Source of the DNA: Bordetella parapertussis
GTDB taxonomy: Bacteria > Pseudomonadota > Gammaproteobacteria > Burkholderiales > SG8-41
DNA length: 52,617 bases
Assembly (NCBI GenBank): GCA_945870465.1
Contig: CAMBSS010000007.1
Location: forward strand, 1-52,617
Reading direction: 5' to 3'
How positions within the stretch are numbered: the stretch's first letter is position 1; every line of letters begins with the position of its first letter. The notes under the pieces were generated by a model, which was not told the origin of the DNA, did not search any database, and saw only the letters and a list, made by a program, of their open reading frames with translations. Both the position numbers and the translations under genes were made by a program. Below, piece after piece: positions 26,126-34,673 of this stretch.

Positions 26126-27307
26126 TCAGTGGGCAGGCACCGCGTCGCCCGAACATGCGCGCGCTTGTTGGGGCGTATAGCCCAGCAGTTCAACAAGGAC
26201 TTCCACGGTGCTCTCACCGAGCTCCGGCACGTGCGGCCGCGGCGCCGTATTCATCCCCGGCATCTGGAACGGAGCGTTGGGCACCCAGTATTCGCCGACA
26301 CGGTCCTTCACGCGCGTCATGCCGCCGCGCGCCTGCATCTGCGCGTCGTTCATCGCTTCGTCGACGGTACGGTAACGCGTGCACGGCACGCCGCCCGCCA
26401 GCAGCGCGCTTTCGCATTCTTCTCCCGAGCGGGTTTGCGTCCACTCTTCGATCACGCCCATCAGCTCCGACCAGTTGGCTTCGCGCGTGCGGGTCTTCGC
26501 GAACCGCGGATCCTGTATCCACTCGGGATGACCGACGGTACGCGCAAGTTGCTCGAAATTCTTCTGGCTCGTGGGGGCAGCCACGACATAACCGTCGCGC
26601 GTCTTGAGCGGCTGATAGACGCGGATCTTTTCGTTGGTCGGCGCCTGCGCTTCCTGGCATTCGTAAACAAGAAGGTTGAGCATCGCGTCCATCAGGGCGA
26701 CATCGATGTACTGGCCCTTGCCGGTTTGCTTGCGGTTGTACAACGCCGTCTGCACCGCGCCGAACGCGGACATGCCGCCGAATACATCCGCAATGAATGT
26801 CGCCGTATTCGCGGGCCGGCCGCCGCCCTGGTAATCGACCTGCGCGAGATCGAATCCGCTTGCAGCGTGCACGATAGGCGCGTACGCGGGGCGCTGCGAG
26901 TTGGGGCCGGTCTGGCCGAAGCCGGAAATCGAACAATAGATGACGCCGGCATTCGTCTGCACGATACGCGCATAGCCGACACCCAAACGGTCGGCGACGC
27001 CCGGCCGCCAGTTTTCAACGATGATGTCGGACTTCGCGGCAAGCCCTGCCGCTGCGTCGCGGCCCGCCGCGGTCTTCAGATCGAGCACGATGCTTTTCTT
27101 GCCGCAGTTGAGATGCCCGAAAAAGCTGCTGAAGCCGTTGCGCACCGGGCGCCGGCTGCGGTTGTGGTCGCCGGCCGGCGGCTCGACCTTGATGACTTCC
27201 GCGCCGAGATCGGCGAGCAGCCGCGTGCAATACGGGCCGGACAGCATGTTGGTGAAATCCAGGACGCGTATTGCGTCAAGGGGTCCGTGAGGCGCAGTAG
27301 CGTTCAT
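26126..27307 (-). CDS. Family III CoA-transferase (CaiB/BaiF)
   Basis: 393 residues. GPLDAIRVLDFTNMLSGPYCTRLLADLGAEVIKVE opens the protein and Asp174 in ATFIADVFGGM is the expected catalytic residue. DIIVENWRPGVADRLGVGY, SGFGQTGPNSQRPAYAPIVHA and GKGQYIDVALMDAMLNLL are closer to the succinyl-CoA:acid (formyl-CoA transferase-like) branch than to the two transferases at 16392 and 33459. GGAGGAAGA precedes the ATG. It sits between the paired acyl-CoA dehydrogenases and a crotonase and probably activates the pathway substrate or recycles CoA among intermediates. Confidence 0.9.
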   Translation of the reverse strand: MNATAPHGPLDAIRVLDFTNMLSGPYCTRLLADLGAEVIKVEPPAGDHNRSRRPVRNGFSSFFGHLNCGKKSIVLDLKTAAGRDAAAGLAAKSDIIVENWRPGVADRLGVGYARIVQTNAGVIYCSISGFGQTGPNSQRPAYAPIVHAASGFDLAQVDYQGGGRPANTATFIADVFGGMSAFGAVQTALYNRKQTGKGQYIDVALMDAMLNLLVYECQEAQAPTNEKIRVYQPLKTRDGYVVAAPTSQKNFEQLARTVGHPEWIQDPRFAKTRTREANWSELMGVIEEWTQTRSGEECESALLAGGVPCTRYRTVDEAMNDAQMQARGGMTRVKDRVGEYWVPNAPFQMPGMNTAPRPHVPELGESTVEVLVELLGYTPQQARACSGDAVPAH

Positions 27308-27352
27308 CGCGATTCTTCCTCCTGGTGTTGGCGTGCCGTTCCGGCACCGTAT

Positions 27353-28444
27353 TTATGGCAGAGCCGCGCCGATATCGGGCTTGCGCGCGGCGACGACGTA
27401 TGACCAGAGCGCATCGCCGCCAAGCTGAACGGCGACCGCACCGACCCATGCCTGCCATTCCGACTCGGTTCCGAATTCATCGCGCCATGCCCACAGGCGG
27501 CGGGTGCTGCGGTGCAGTGAATGTTCGTGCGTAAAGCCCATCGCGGCGTGCACCTGGTGCGCAACGCCCGCCACCACGGCCACTGCCTCACCGATGCGCG
27601 CCTTCGCCGCTGCAATTTCGAATCGTGCAAGTCGTTCAGAATTCGCTTCGGCGGCGGCCTGCGCCACTGCACTGCCGGCGGCGACCTGCGACGCCAGCGC
27701 CGCGATCTGCTGTTGCACGGCCTGGAACTTGCCGATGGCTTTGCCGAACTGTATGCGCTCCTGCGCGTAGGCAACGGTCAGTTCGAGCACGCGTTCCATG
27801 GCGCCCGCCATCTGTTGCGTGCGGAACAGCGCGCCGCGAAAGAAGAGCTCGGCGCGGCCCATGCCGGAACCGGCGGCGCCCACCCATTCGTCGGCGATGA
27901 CATGTTGCCGGAATTCCCAATCGTCGCGCGGCTCTCCCGCGTAATTGGCGGCTTCGATTCTGCTCCCGGCATCGTGTACGACGACCGTGCGCGCGCCATC
28001 ATCCGCGTCGAGGGTAAGCACCAATGCCGACGCGTGCCGCGCCCCGGGCAGGCGCTTGACCGTGCCGCTCACCGTCCAATTGCCGCCGCGCCGCTCCAGG
28101 CGCAGAGTGTCGCGGCGCAGGACCGGACCGGCGGCGAGCGGGCCTTCAATCGGCGGTAAATTCGCAGCCGCCAGCAGCGTTTCCGCAAGCCACGTTTCGA
28201 CCAGAGGAACGGGGGCGGCGTGGCGGCCGGCCACGCGCGCGAGCGCGCACAAATCGGCGAGCCCCACGCCCGCGCCGCCACGCGCGTCGGAAACCGCCGC
28301 GGCCGTCAGTCCCGTCTCGCTCAGGGCCTGCCATAACTGAGTCGGCCACGCCCCCGCCTCCGCGGCCTCGGCGCACTCGCGCGTGCACAGATCGGTGAAA
28401 ACGCGCTCCGCGGTGTCGGTCAGCAGCCGTTGTGTATCGCTCAT
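27353..28444 (-). CDS. Acyl-CoA dehydrogenase, small-subunit type of a heteromeric pair
   Basis: 363 residues from ATG 28444, which overlaps the upstream dehydrogenase stop (ATGA). The N-terminal half is shortened and divergent (LAALCALARVAGR-like helices), while the C-terminal half is a clear acyl-CoA dehydrogenase fold: QERIQFGKAIGKFQAVQQQIAALA, HQVHAAMGFTHEHSLHRSTRRLWAWRDEFGTESEWQ. No EGTxxI catalytic motif is present. This is the pattern of the second subunit in alpha2beta2 dehydrogenases such as PimCD or the steroid FadE pairs, in which the FAD and active site are shared with the partner. The partner here is the adjacent gene at 28441-29601. Confidence 0.82.
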   Translation of the reverse strand: MSDTQRLLTDTAERVFTDLCTRECAEAAEAGAWPTQLWQALSETGLTAAAVSDARGGAGVGLADLCALARVAGRHAAPVPLVETWLAETLLAAANLPPIEGPLAAGPVLRRDTLRLERRGGNWTVSGTVKRLPGARHASALVLTLDADDGARTVVVHDAGSRIEAANYAGEPRDDWEFRQHVIADEWVGAAGSGMGRAELFFRGALFRTQQMAGAMERVLELTVAYAQERIQFGKAIGKFQAVQQQIAALASQVAAGSAVAQAAAEANSERLARFEIAAAKARIGEAVAVVAGVAHQVHAAMGFTHEHSLHRSTRRLWAWRDEFGTESEWQAWVGAVAVQLGGDALWSYVVAARKPDIGAALP

Positions 28445-29601
28445 CGCAGCCCCAGGCCGCGCGCGATAATGCCGCGCAGAATTTCGCGGGTGCCGCCGCG
28501 AATCGGATACGACGGCGCATAGAGCAGCGCACGATCGAGCATGGCATTGAACGGGTCTTCCGCGGGCAGGACCGCGCGCGCTTCTGTCGGCAGCACGCGG
28601 CGTGCGGCCTCGGGAATGTCCTGGTCGAACTGGTTGCCGAGATCTTTGACGAGGGCCGCCTCGACCGCGGGCACCACACCCTGGTGCAGCAGCCCGGCAA
28701 GCGAAAACGACATGTGGTGCAACGTCCACAGATGCGTGACCAGGCGCCCGATCTGCTCAAGCGCGCCGCGATCGGGATGCGGGCCCGCGCTGTCGAGCAG
28801 GTGCACGAGCACGCCGTAAGCATTCAGCCAGCGCTCGGAACCCGCGCGCTCGTGCGCGAGCTCGCCGGAAACCTGCGTCCAGCCGCTGCCGACGGCGCCG
28901 ATGACGCGGTCATCAGGCACCAGCACATCGTCGAAAATCACTTCGTTGAAATCGTGGTCGCCCGCCAGATTGATGATCGGGTTGATGGTGATGCCGGGCC
29001 AGTCGAGATCGACGATGAACTGCGTGACGCCGGCATGACGATTGTTGTGATCGTACGGCGACGTGCGCGCGAACAGGTTCATGAGGTGGGCCTTGTGCGC
29101 GTAGCTGGTCCAGACCTTGCGTCCCGAGATCCGCCAGCCGCCGTTGGCCGGCGTGGCTTTGGTGCGGATGGACGCGAGGTCGGAGCCGGAATCGGGTTCG
29201 CTCATGCCTACGCACACGAAGCATTCACCGGCCGCTATGCGTGGCAGATACGTGCGCTTCTGCACTTCCGAGCCGGCGGCGAGCAGTAGCGGCCCGAACT
29301 GCCGGTCCGCGAGCCAATGCGCGCGCACCGGCGCACCGGCGGCGAGCAACTCTTCAGTGACCACGTAGCGCTCGAGCGACGTGCGCTCGTGGCCGCCATA
29401 CGCGCGCGGCCAGGTCATGCCTATCCACCCTTGCGCCGCGATCTTGCGCGTAAACGCCGCGTCGTAGCGATCCCAGCCGGCGGGGTCGCGCGTATACGAA
29501 CCTGCTGCGAATTCGGCGCGCAGAAAGCGGCGCACATCCTCGCGCAGTCGCTCCAGGTGTTCGGGCATCTCGATGCCGCTAAGGCTGAATGAGGTAAACA
29601 T
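28441..29601 (-). CDS. Acyl-CoA dehydrogenase, large-subunit type (PimC/FadE-like)
   Basis: 386 residues from ATG 29601; an ATG ten codons later is an alternative and neither has a strong ribosome-binding site. WIGMTWPRAYGGHERTSLERYVVTEELLAAGAP, CVGMSEPDSGSDLASIRTKA, GWRISGRKVWTSYAHKA and the C-terminal PSYPIRGGTREILRGIIARGLGLR belong to the pimeloyl-CoA / steroid side-chain dehydrogenase group. The final motif lacks the EGT glutamate, so the base is likely elsewhere, as in that group (a Glu in LAHERAGSER is a candidate). It probably introduces a double bond into a bulky or dicarboxylic acyl-CoA together with the overlapping downstream gene. The 157-bp gap 29602-29758 shows no gene. Confidence 0.85.
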   Translation of the reverse strand: MFTSFSLSGIEMPEHLERLREDVRRFLRAEFAAGSYTRDPAGWDRYDAAFTRKIAAQGWIGMTWPRAYGGHERTSLERYVVTEELLAAGAPVRAHWLADRQFGPLLLAAGSEVQKRTYLPRIAAGECFVCVGMSEPDSGSDLASIRTKATPANGGWRISGRKVWTSYAHKAHLMNLFARTSPYDHNNRHAGVTQFIVDLDWPGITINPIINLAGDHDFNEVIFDDVLVPDDRVIGAVGSGWTQVSGELAHERAGSERWLNAYGVLVHLLDSAGPHPDRGALEQIGRLVTHLWTLHHMSFSLAGLLHQGVVPAVEAALVKDLGNQFDQDIPEAARRVLPTEARAVLPAEDPFNAMLDRALLYAPSYPIRGGTREILRGIIARGLGLR

Positions 29602-29758
29602 GTGTTTGTATGCGGACGGTCGTGGGCGGGAGCGATGTTCGATGTAGTTTAATAAGCGCGCCGCGCGGAATTTTCGGCGGGCGCGCCGCTGCGTGTCAAG
29701 AACTGCGGCGCGCTTGCGTGCGCGTGCAGCGTAAAAGCATTGCGCCGCGTGTCGCGCA

Positions 29759-30889
29759 TCACAGAACACCCGCCGCGCGCAGCGCCTGCGTTTCATGCGT
29801 ATTCAGCCAACCCTCGAGCGCGCGCTCTGCATCGGGCGGTGCGGGCGGCGTCGGCGTGTCCGGCACCGTGCGGCTGAAGCGCGGACTTGGCGCGGGCTGC
29901 ACGACCCCATCGATTTCCACAAAGGTCTGGCGCGCCTTCAGATGCTCGTGCAGCGGCGCCTCGGCCATGCTCAGCACGGGAGCGAAGCATGCGTCAGTGC
30001 CCTCCAGCAGCTTGCACCACTCGTCACGCGTCCTCGTTTTGAAAGCGCGCTCGAGCATGCCGTGCGCGCGGTCCCAGTTTTGCGCATCACGCTGCGCACC
30101 GATCTCCGCGGGTGAAATACCCATCAGTTCGAGAAACTGCGCGTGAAAACGCGCTTCAATCGGCGCCACCGAAACCCAGCGGCCATCGGCGCATTCATAA
30201 ACATCGTAGAAGTACGCGCCCGAGTCAGAAGTGTTCGTGCCGCGTTCGAGCGACATCAGCCCCGCGGCATACAGCCCGAACACCGACGTCATCAGCGACG
30301 CAGTGCCATCGACGATCGCGGCGTCCACCACCTGGCCCTGCCCGGACTGCCGCGCTTCAATGACGGCGGCGAGCATGCCCATCGCCAAATAAAGCGAACC
30401 GCCGGCATAGTCGCCGAGCAGATTAAGCGGTGGCGTCGGCGGCTGTCCTTTGCGGCCGATTGAGGCGAGCGCGCCGGTCAGCGCGATGTAATTAAGATCG
30501 TGGCCTGCCGCGGACGCGAGCGGTCCGGTCTGGCCCCAGCCCGTCATGCGTCCATAGACGAGACGCGGATTGCGCGCCGAGCACGCGTCGGGGCCCAGGC
30601 CCAGCCGTTCGGCGACGCCCGGCCGAAAGCCCTCGAGCAGCGCATCGGCATCCGTCACCAGCCTGAGCACGAGTTCCACCGCCGCCGGCGCCTTGAGATC
30701 GAGCGCGATCGACTTGCGATTGCGCAGCAGCAGGTTGAATTTGAGCGGCCGTGGATTGCCGAGATCGACGGGCTCTTTGCGCTCGATGCGCAGCACCGTC
30801 GCACCGAGATCCGCGAGCAACATCGCGCACATCGGGCCGGGCCCGATACCCGCCAGCTCGATGATATTCATGCCCTTCAGCGGACCCAT
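29759..30889 (-). CDS. Alpha-methylacyl-CoA racemase-like protein
   Basis: 376 residues from ATG 30889, with AGAGGA upstream; the frame extends left but the family starts at GPLKGMNIIELAGIGPGPMCAMLLADLGA. His130 (AGHDLNYIALTGAL) and Asp160 (NLLGDYAGGSLYL) are 30 residues apart, as are His126 and Asp156 of the mycobacterial racemase MCR. It belongs to the family III CoA-transferase fold but would invert a 2-methyl (or 2-alkyl) branched acyl-CoA instead of moving CoA. This suggests that a pathway intermediate has an alpha branch, for example from a substituted ring. It lies 40 bp downstream of iclR. Confidence 0.87.
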   Translation of the reverse strand: MGPLKGMNIIELAGIGPGPMCAMLLADLGATVLRIERKEPVDLGNPRPLKFNLLLRNRKSIALDLKAPAAVELVLRLVTDADALLEGFRPGVAERLGLGPDACSARNPRLVYGRMTGWGQTGPLASAAGHDLNYIALTGALASIGRKGQPPTPPLNLLGDYAGGSLYLAMGMLAAVIEARQSGQGQVVDAAIVDGTASLMTSVFGLYAAGLMSLERGTNTSDSGAYFYDVYECADGRWVSVAPIEARFHAQFLELMGISPAEIGAQRDAQNWDRAHGMLERAFKTRTRDEWCKLLEGTDACFAPVLSMAEAPLHEHLKARQTFVEIDGVVQPAPSPRFSRTVPDTPTPPAPPDAERALEGWLNTHETQALRAAGVL

Positions 30890-30929
30890 GACGTTCCTCT
30901 TGGCGTTGCGCAAATCATTGCCGTCGCGC

Positions 30930-31700
30930 TCATGGTGTCTGGCCAGCAAACATGCCCGAGGCCTGCCGCGCAACGTCCGCCATCAGTTTGCGCAACGCAG
31001 GCAGGTCGCGCTGGAAGCGGTCAACCGGCGCGCCGATCAACAACGCGGCGACTGCCCGGCCGTCAGTATCGAAGACCGGCGCTGCGAGCCCGGCCGCGCC
31101 CGGCACCGCCTCGCCTATGCTGATGGCGAGGCCGCTGCTGCGTATCTTCTTGATCTCCTTGCGCAGCTCCGCGCGATTGGTCACCGTGCGCTCGGTCATC
31201 GGCTTCAACTGCACCGTACGCAGATAGCTTTCCCGCCAGTCTTCATCAGCGTAGGCAAGCAGCAGGCGTCCCGCGGCGGAACAATAAAGGGGCCGCGGCG
31301 CGCCCACCGGCGCCATATAGCGTATGGCCCGCGGGCTGTCTATGCCCTCCACATAGGTCACGCACCGCGCCGACTTGTCGATCACGGCGAGATACACCGA
31401 CTCCTGGCTGCGGTCGACGAGTTGCTGCATGAACGGGCGTATGAGCTTCGGAAAACTGCGCGTGGAAAGAATGTCCGCCGCCAGCCGGAATATGGACGGT
31501 CCGAGGCGATAGATGCCGCCCTCATGGGTGAGGTGGCCTGTGGCGACCAGCGGCCGCAACAACATCAGCATGCTGCTCTTGGGCGAGTCGAGCTCCGCGC
31601 TCAACCGCGCCAGTGTCATGCCGTCGCCGGTGCGGGTAATCGCGCCGAAGAGCCCGAGCACGCGGGTCAACGAGCGCGGTGAGTTTTCTTGCTGTGCCAT
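30930..31700 (-). CDS. IclR-family transcriptional regulator
   Basis: 256 residues from ATG 31700 (AGG eight bases upstream); ATG 31733 is an alternative start giving 267. The N-terminal winged helix is at about 5-65 (SLTRVLGLFGAITRTGDGMTLARLSAELDSPKSSMLMLLRPLVATGHL). The effector domain has VTYVEGIDSPRAIRYMAPVGAPRPLYCSAAGRLLLA and GLAISIGEAVPGAAGLAAPVFDTDGRAVAALLIGAP, both classical IclR motifs. Regulators of this family often control degradation of aromatic and alicyclic acids. A three-part operator candidate starts 53 bp upstream, in the divergent gap shared with the acyl-CoA dehydrogenase at 31811, so it probably controls itself, the divergent operon and, through the second copy at 25238, the OYE operon. 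Confidence 0.9.
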   Translation of the reverse strand: MAQQENSPRSLTRVLGLFGAITRTGDGMTLARLSAELDSPKSSMLMLLRPLVATGHLTHEGGIYRLGPSIFRLAADILSTRSFPKLIRPFMQQLVDRSQESVYLAVIDKSARCVTYVEGIDSPRAIRYMAPVGAPRPLYCSAAGRLLLAYADEDWRESYLRTVQLKPMTERTVTNRAELRKEIKKIRSSGLAISIGEAVPGAAGLAAPVFDTDGRAVAALLIGAPVDRFQRDLPALRKLMADVARQASGMFAGQTP

Positions 31701-31752
31701 ACGGATCCTGTCTTCACGTAGCCGGCCCCGCATTGACAGCGCGGGAGCAGAC

Positions 31753-31776
31753 GTTCATTATATCGAACACCGTTCA
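31753..31776. promoter_or_regulatory. IclR-type operator candidate in the divergent promoter
   Basis: GTTCA (31753-31757) pairs with CGAAC (31764-31768), and GTTCA recurs directly at 31772-31776. Spacing is identical to the copy at 25238-25261. The TATAT core between the first two arms may double as a -10 region. The site is 53 bp from the IclR start and 35 bp from ATG 31811. Confidence 0.7.
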
Positions 31777-31810
31777 AGAAAAGCGAGTGGGGAAACGCAC
31801 TCGCTGCCGT

Positions 31811-32971
31811 ATGACTTACTGCCTAACTGATGATCATCGTCAAATTCAGGACCTGGTAAGGCGCGTGGCGCGGGAGAAAGTCGCCCACCGCGCCGATGAC
31901 ATCGACCGCACCGCAGAGTATCCCGAGGACATGTACGCGCTGCTGCGCGAACTCGGGTTGTTCACGGTGCCGTTTCCACAACAATATGGCGGCACCGGGA
32001 GCATGTTGTCGGCCTGCATCGCGGTTGAAGAGCTTGGCCGCGTCTGCTACAACACCGCCTACCTCCTCGTCGTGCAGTGGATTCCGTTCGGCGCCCTGCT
32101 CGCCGGCGGCACTCCCGAGCAGCGCGAGCGCTATCTGCCCGGCCTTGCCTCCGGACAATTGCGCGCGGCATTTTCCACCACCGAACCGCAGAGCGGCTCC
32201 GACGTGCAGGGTATCCGCACGAAGGCGACACCGGTCGCGGGCGGTTATCGTCTCGACGGCGCGAAGATCTGGTGCACGAATTCTCACGTCGCCGATTTTA
32301 TTCTCGTCGCGGCGAAGACCGCAGGCAGCGACGGCAAAGCGGAGATCAGCCTGTTCATCGTCGACAAAGGCATGCGCGGTTTCGAGGTCGGGCGCAAGGA
32401 AGACAAGATGGGCGCACGCGGCATTCCGTCGTGCCCGCTGTTCTTCGACGATGTGTTCATCCCCGAGCACAACCGCCTCGGCAGCGCCGGCAACCAGGGC
32501 TTCAAAGTGGTGATGGAAGCGTTCAATCAGTCGCGCCCAATCATCGCCGCCCGTGGCGTCGGCCTCGCGCAGGGGGCGCTCGATCACGCCACCGAGTTCA
32601 TTCAGAACCGCGCCGCGTTCGGACAGAAAGTCAGCGATTTTCAAGGCGTGCGCTGGATGATCGCCGATATGGCGATGCAGACCGAGGCCGCGCGCCAACT
32701 GGTCTACCGCGCGGCATCGCTCGTCGATGCCGGCGTAGCGGGCCGCGAACTCGCCCCGGTCGCGGCCATGGCCAAGTGTTTCGCGACCGACGTTGCGATG
32801 CGGGTGGCGACCGACGCCGTGCAACTCTTCGGCGCCGCCGGCATCTCGGCCGAGTACCCGATCAACCGCTATTTCCGGGACGCCAAGGTGCTGCAGATCA
32901 TCGAAGGCACCAATCAGATCCAGCGCAATATCATCGCCGGCAGCGTGCTCGGCAAGCCGCCGCGCCGCTAG
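31811..32971 (+). CDS. Acyl-CoA dehydrogenase
   Basis: 386 residues from ATG 31811, where family similarity begins; GTG 31787 is a possible longer start and neither has a strong ribosome-binding site. QQYGGTGSMLSACIAVEELGR, FSTTEPQSGSDVQGIRTKA, FGQKVSDFQGVRWMIADM and the end QIIEGTNQIQRNIIAGSVLG are complete acyl-CoA dehydrogenase signatures, with catalytic base Glu365. It makes an alpha,beta-enoyl-CoA and passes electrons to electron-transfer flavoprotein. In this setting a cyclohexanecarboxyl-CoA (AliB-like) or branched substrate is likely. It is the first gene of a plus-strand operon with a MaoC-like gene, a CoA-transferase and a dienoyl-CoA reductase-like gene. Confidence 0.9.
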   Translation: MTYCLTDDHRQIQDLVRRVAREKVAHRADDIDRTAEYPEDMYALLRELGLFTVPFPQQYGGTGSMLSACIAVEELGRVCYNTAYLLVVQWIPFGALLAGGTPEQRERYLPGLASGQLRAAFSTTEPQSGSDVQGIRTKATPVAGGYRLDGAKIWCTNSHVADFILVAAKTAGSDGKAEISLFIVDKGMRGFEVGRKEDKMGARGIPSCPLFFDDVFIPEHNRLGSAGNQGFKVVMEAFNQSRPIIAARGVGLAQGALDHATEFIQNRAAFGQKVSDFQGVRWMIADMAMQTEAARQLVYRAASLVDAGVAGRELAPVAAMAKCFATDVAMRVATDAVQLFGAAGISAEYPINRYFRDAKVLQIIEGTNQIQRNIIAGSVLGKPPRR

Positions 32972-32994
32972 CCATCGCCACCAAAGGAGTCAGC

Positions 32995-33462
32995 ATGGAA
33001 ACAGTAGGCATCGGATTTCACTTCGAGGACGTGCCGGTCGGGCGTCAGTTCCGCACCATCGGCCGCACAGTCACCGAGGCGGACATCGTGAATTTCGTGA
33101 ATTGCACGGGCATGGTGGAAGTCCTGTTCACCAACATCGAGTTTCTCAAAAGCGAATCGGACATCAAGGGCAGGCTCGCGCCCGCCGCCCTCGTCTATAC
33201 GTTTGCCGAGGGGCTGCTGGTGCAGGCAACCATGCAGCACACGGGCTATGCATTCCTGAACATGCAGCTCGACGTCAAAAGCCCGGTATTCGCGGGCGAT
33301 ACGATACACGTCGAGTGCGAGGTGACCGAAGCGCGGCTGAGCCAGAGCAAACCGGGACGCGGGCTCGTGCGCACCAGCAACCGCGTTGTGAAACAGGATG
33401 GCACCGTGGCGCTCGTGTATACGCCGCTGCGGATGTTGAAGTGCAAACAGAAACCGGCGTGA
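32995..33462 (+). CDS. MaoC-like hotdog-fold dehydratase or thioesterase
   Basis: 155 residues from ATG 32995, with AAAGGAG upstream. FEDVPVGRQFRTIGRTVTEADIVNFVNCTGM is the MaoC opening. NMQLDVKSPVFAGDTIHVECEVTEARLSQSKPGRGLVRTSNRVVKQDG is the second half of the hotdog fold, which usually carries (R)-specific enoyl-CoA hydratase or related activity. The classical Asp/His pair of hydratases (DxNPxH) is not present: FTNIEFL is found where it would be. Hydratase activity is therefore uncertain and thioesterase or mesaconyl-type function is possible. It follows the dehydrogenase by 23 bp, and its last bases overlap the GTG of the next gene. Confidence 0.82.
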   Translation: METVGIGFHFEDVPVGRQFRTIGRTVTEADIVNFVNCTGMVEVLFTNIEFLKSESDIKGRLAPAALVYTFAEGLLVQATMQHTGYAFLNMQLDVKSPVFAGDTIHVECEVTEARLSQSKPGRGLVRTSNRVVKQDGTVALVYTPLRMLKCKQKPA

Positions 33463-34673
33463 CTGCGCCGCTCGACGGGCCCGCTGCAACCGGGCCGCTG
33501 GCGGGCATACGGGTCATCGATCTCACGATCAACATACTGGGTCCGCTGGCGGCCCAGATTCTCGGCGACATGGGCGCCGACGTGATAAAAATCGAGGCGC
33601 CGGAAGGCGACCCGATGCGCTACTCGGGCTTGTCGAAGCACGCGGGCATGGCGTCGCTGTTCATGAATACCAACCGCAACAAGCGCAGCGTCGTACTCGA
33701 CCTGAAGCGCGCGGCCCCGCTCGAAGCGCTCCTGCGCCTGGCTGAGACCGCAGACGTGTTCATGCACAGCATGCGGCCGCAAACTGCCGAGCGCCTCGGC
33801 GTGTCATATGCGGCTTTGCGCGCACGCCACCCGCGCATCATCTACGCTTGCGGGCCGGGTTACCGCAGCGACGGTCCGCAGCGCGACCGCCCTGCGTTCG
33901 ACGATGTCATCCAGGGCGAAAGTGGTCTGGCCGCGATGGTCGGGCGCAGCGCTGGCGAGCCGCGCTATACGCCAATGATCATTGCCGACAAGCTGTGCGG
34001 CAACGTACTCGCCTCGGCGATCGGCATGGCGCTCTTCAGCCGCGAGCGTACCGGCCACGGCCAGGAAGTGAGCGTGCCCATGCTGGAGACCATGCTCTCG
34101 TTCAATCTGGTCGAGCACCTGTGGACCAATTTTTTTGAAAGCGGTCGCGACGACCTCGGCTATGCGCGTATTTTCTCGCCGCACCGCAAGCCCTACGCCA
34201 CGCGCGATGGGCACATTTGCATGCTGGCCGTCAGTGACAATCAGTGGCGCCGGCTGTTCGCCGTGATCGGCAGGCCGGAGCTCGGCGCCGACGCGCGTTT
34301 CGCGGAAATCAAGGCGCGCACGAGCAACATCAGCGAACTCTACGGCATACTCGCCGCGGAAATAAAGCGCAAGACGACCGCCGAATGGCAGGCGTTGCTC
34401 GACGCGGCGGATCTGCCGAATGGCGCCGTCAACGACTTCAGCGGCATGGCGGAAAATCCCTATCTCGATACGACGGGCTTTTTTCGTCACTACGAACATC
34501 CTTCCGAAGGCGCGATGGTGACCACCGCAATCCCCGTGCAGTTCGGGTCCACGCCGGGGAGCCTGCGCCTGGCGCCGCCGCGCCTCGGCGAGCATACGGA
34601 AGCCGTCTTGCGCGATATCGGTTACGCGGACGCCGGTATTCACGAAGTCATCAGCGCCGTCGCCACCAACTGA
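33459..34673 (+). CDS. Family III CoA-transferase (CaiB/BaiF)
   Basis: 404 residues from GTG 33459, which overlaps the stop of the MaoC-like gene by three bases (GTGA). GPLAGIRVIDLTINILGPLAAQILGDMGADVIKIE opens the fold and Asp177 in MIIADKLCGNVL is the catalytic residue. RYSGLSKHAGMASLFMNTNRNKRSVVLDLKR and ERTGHGQEVSVPMLETMLSFNLVEHLWTNFF closely match the order of motifs in the transferase at 16392-17597, so the two are probably paralogues placed at opposite ends of the regulon. Its stop overlaps the start of the next gene (TGATG). Confidence 0.9.
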   Translation: MTAPLDGPAATGPLAGIRVIDLTINILGPLAAQILGDMGADVIKIEAPEGDPMRYSGLSKHAGMASLFMNTNRNKRSVVLDLKRAAPLEALLRLAETADVFMHSMRPQTAERLGVSYAALRARHPRIIYACGPGYRSDGPQRDRPAFDDVIQGESGLAAMVGRSAGEPRYTPMIIADKLCGNVLASAIGMALFSRERTGHGQEVSVPMLETMLSFNLVEHLWTNFFESGRDDLGYARIFSPHRKPYATRDGHICMLAVSDNQWRRLFAVIGRPELGADARFAEIKARTSNISELYGILAAEIKRKTTAEWQALLDAADLPNGAVNDFSGMAENPYLDTTGFFRHYEHPSEGAMVTTAIPVQFGSTPGSLRLAPPRLGEHTEAVLRDIGYADAGIHEVISAVATN

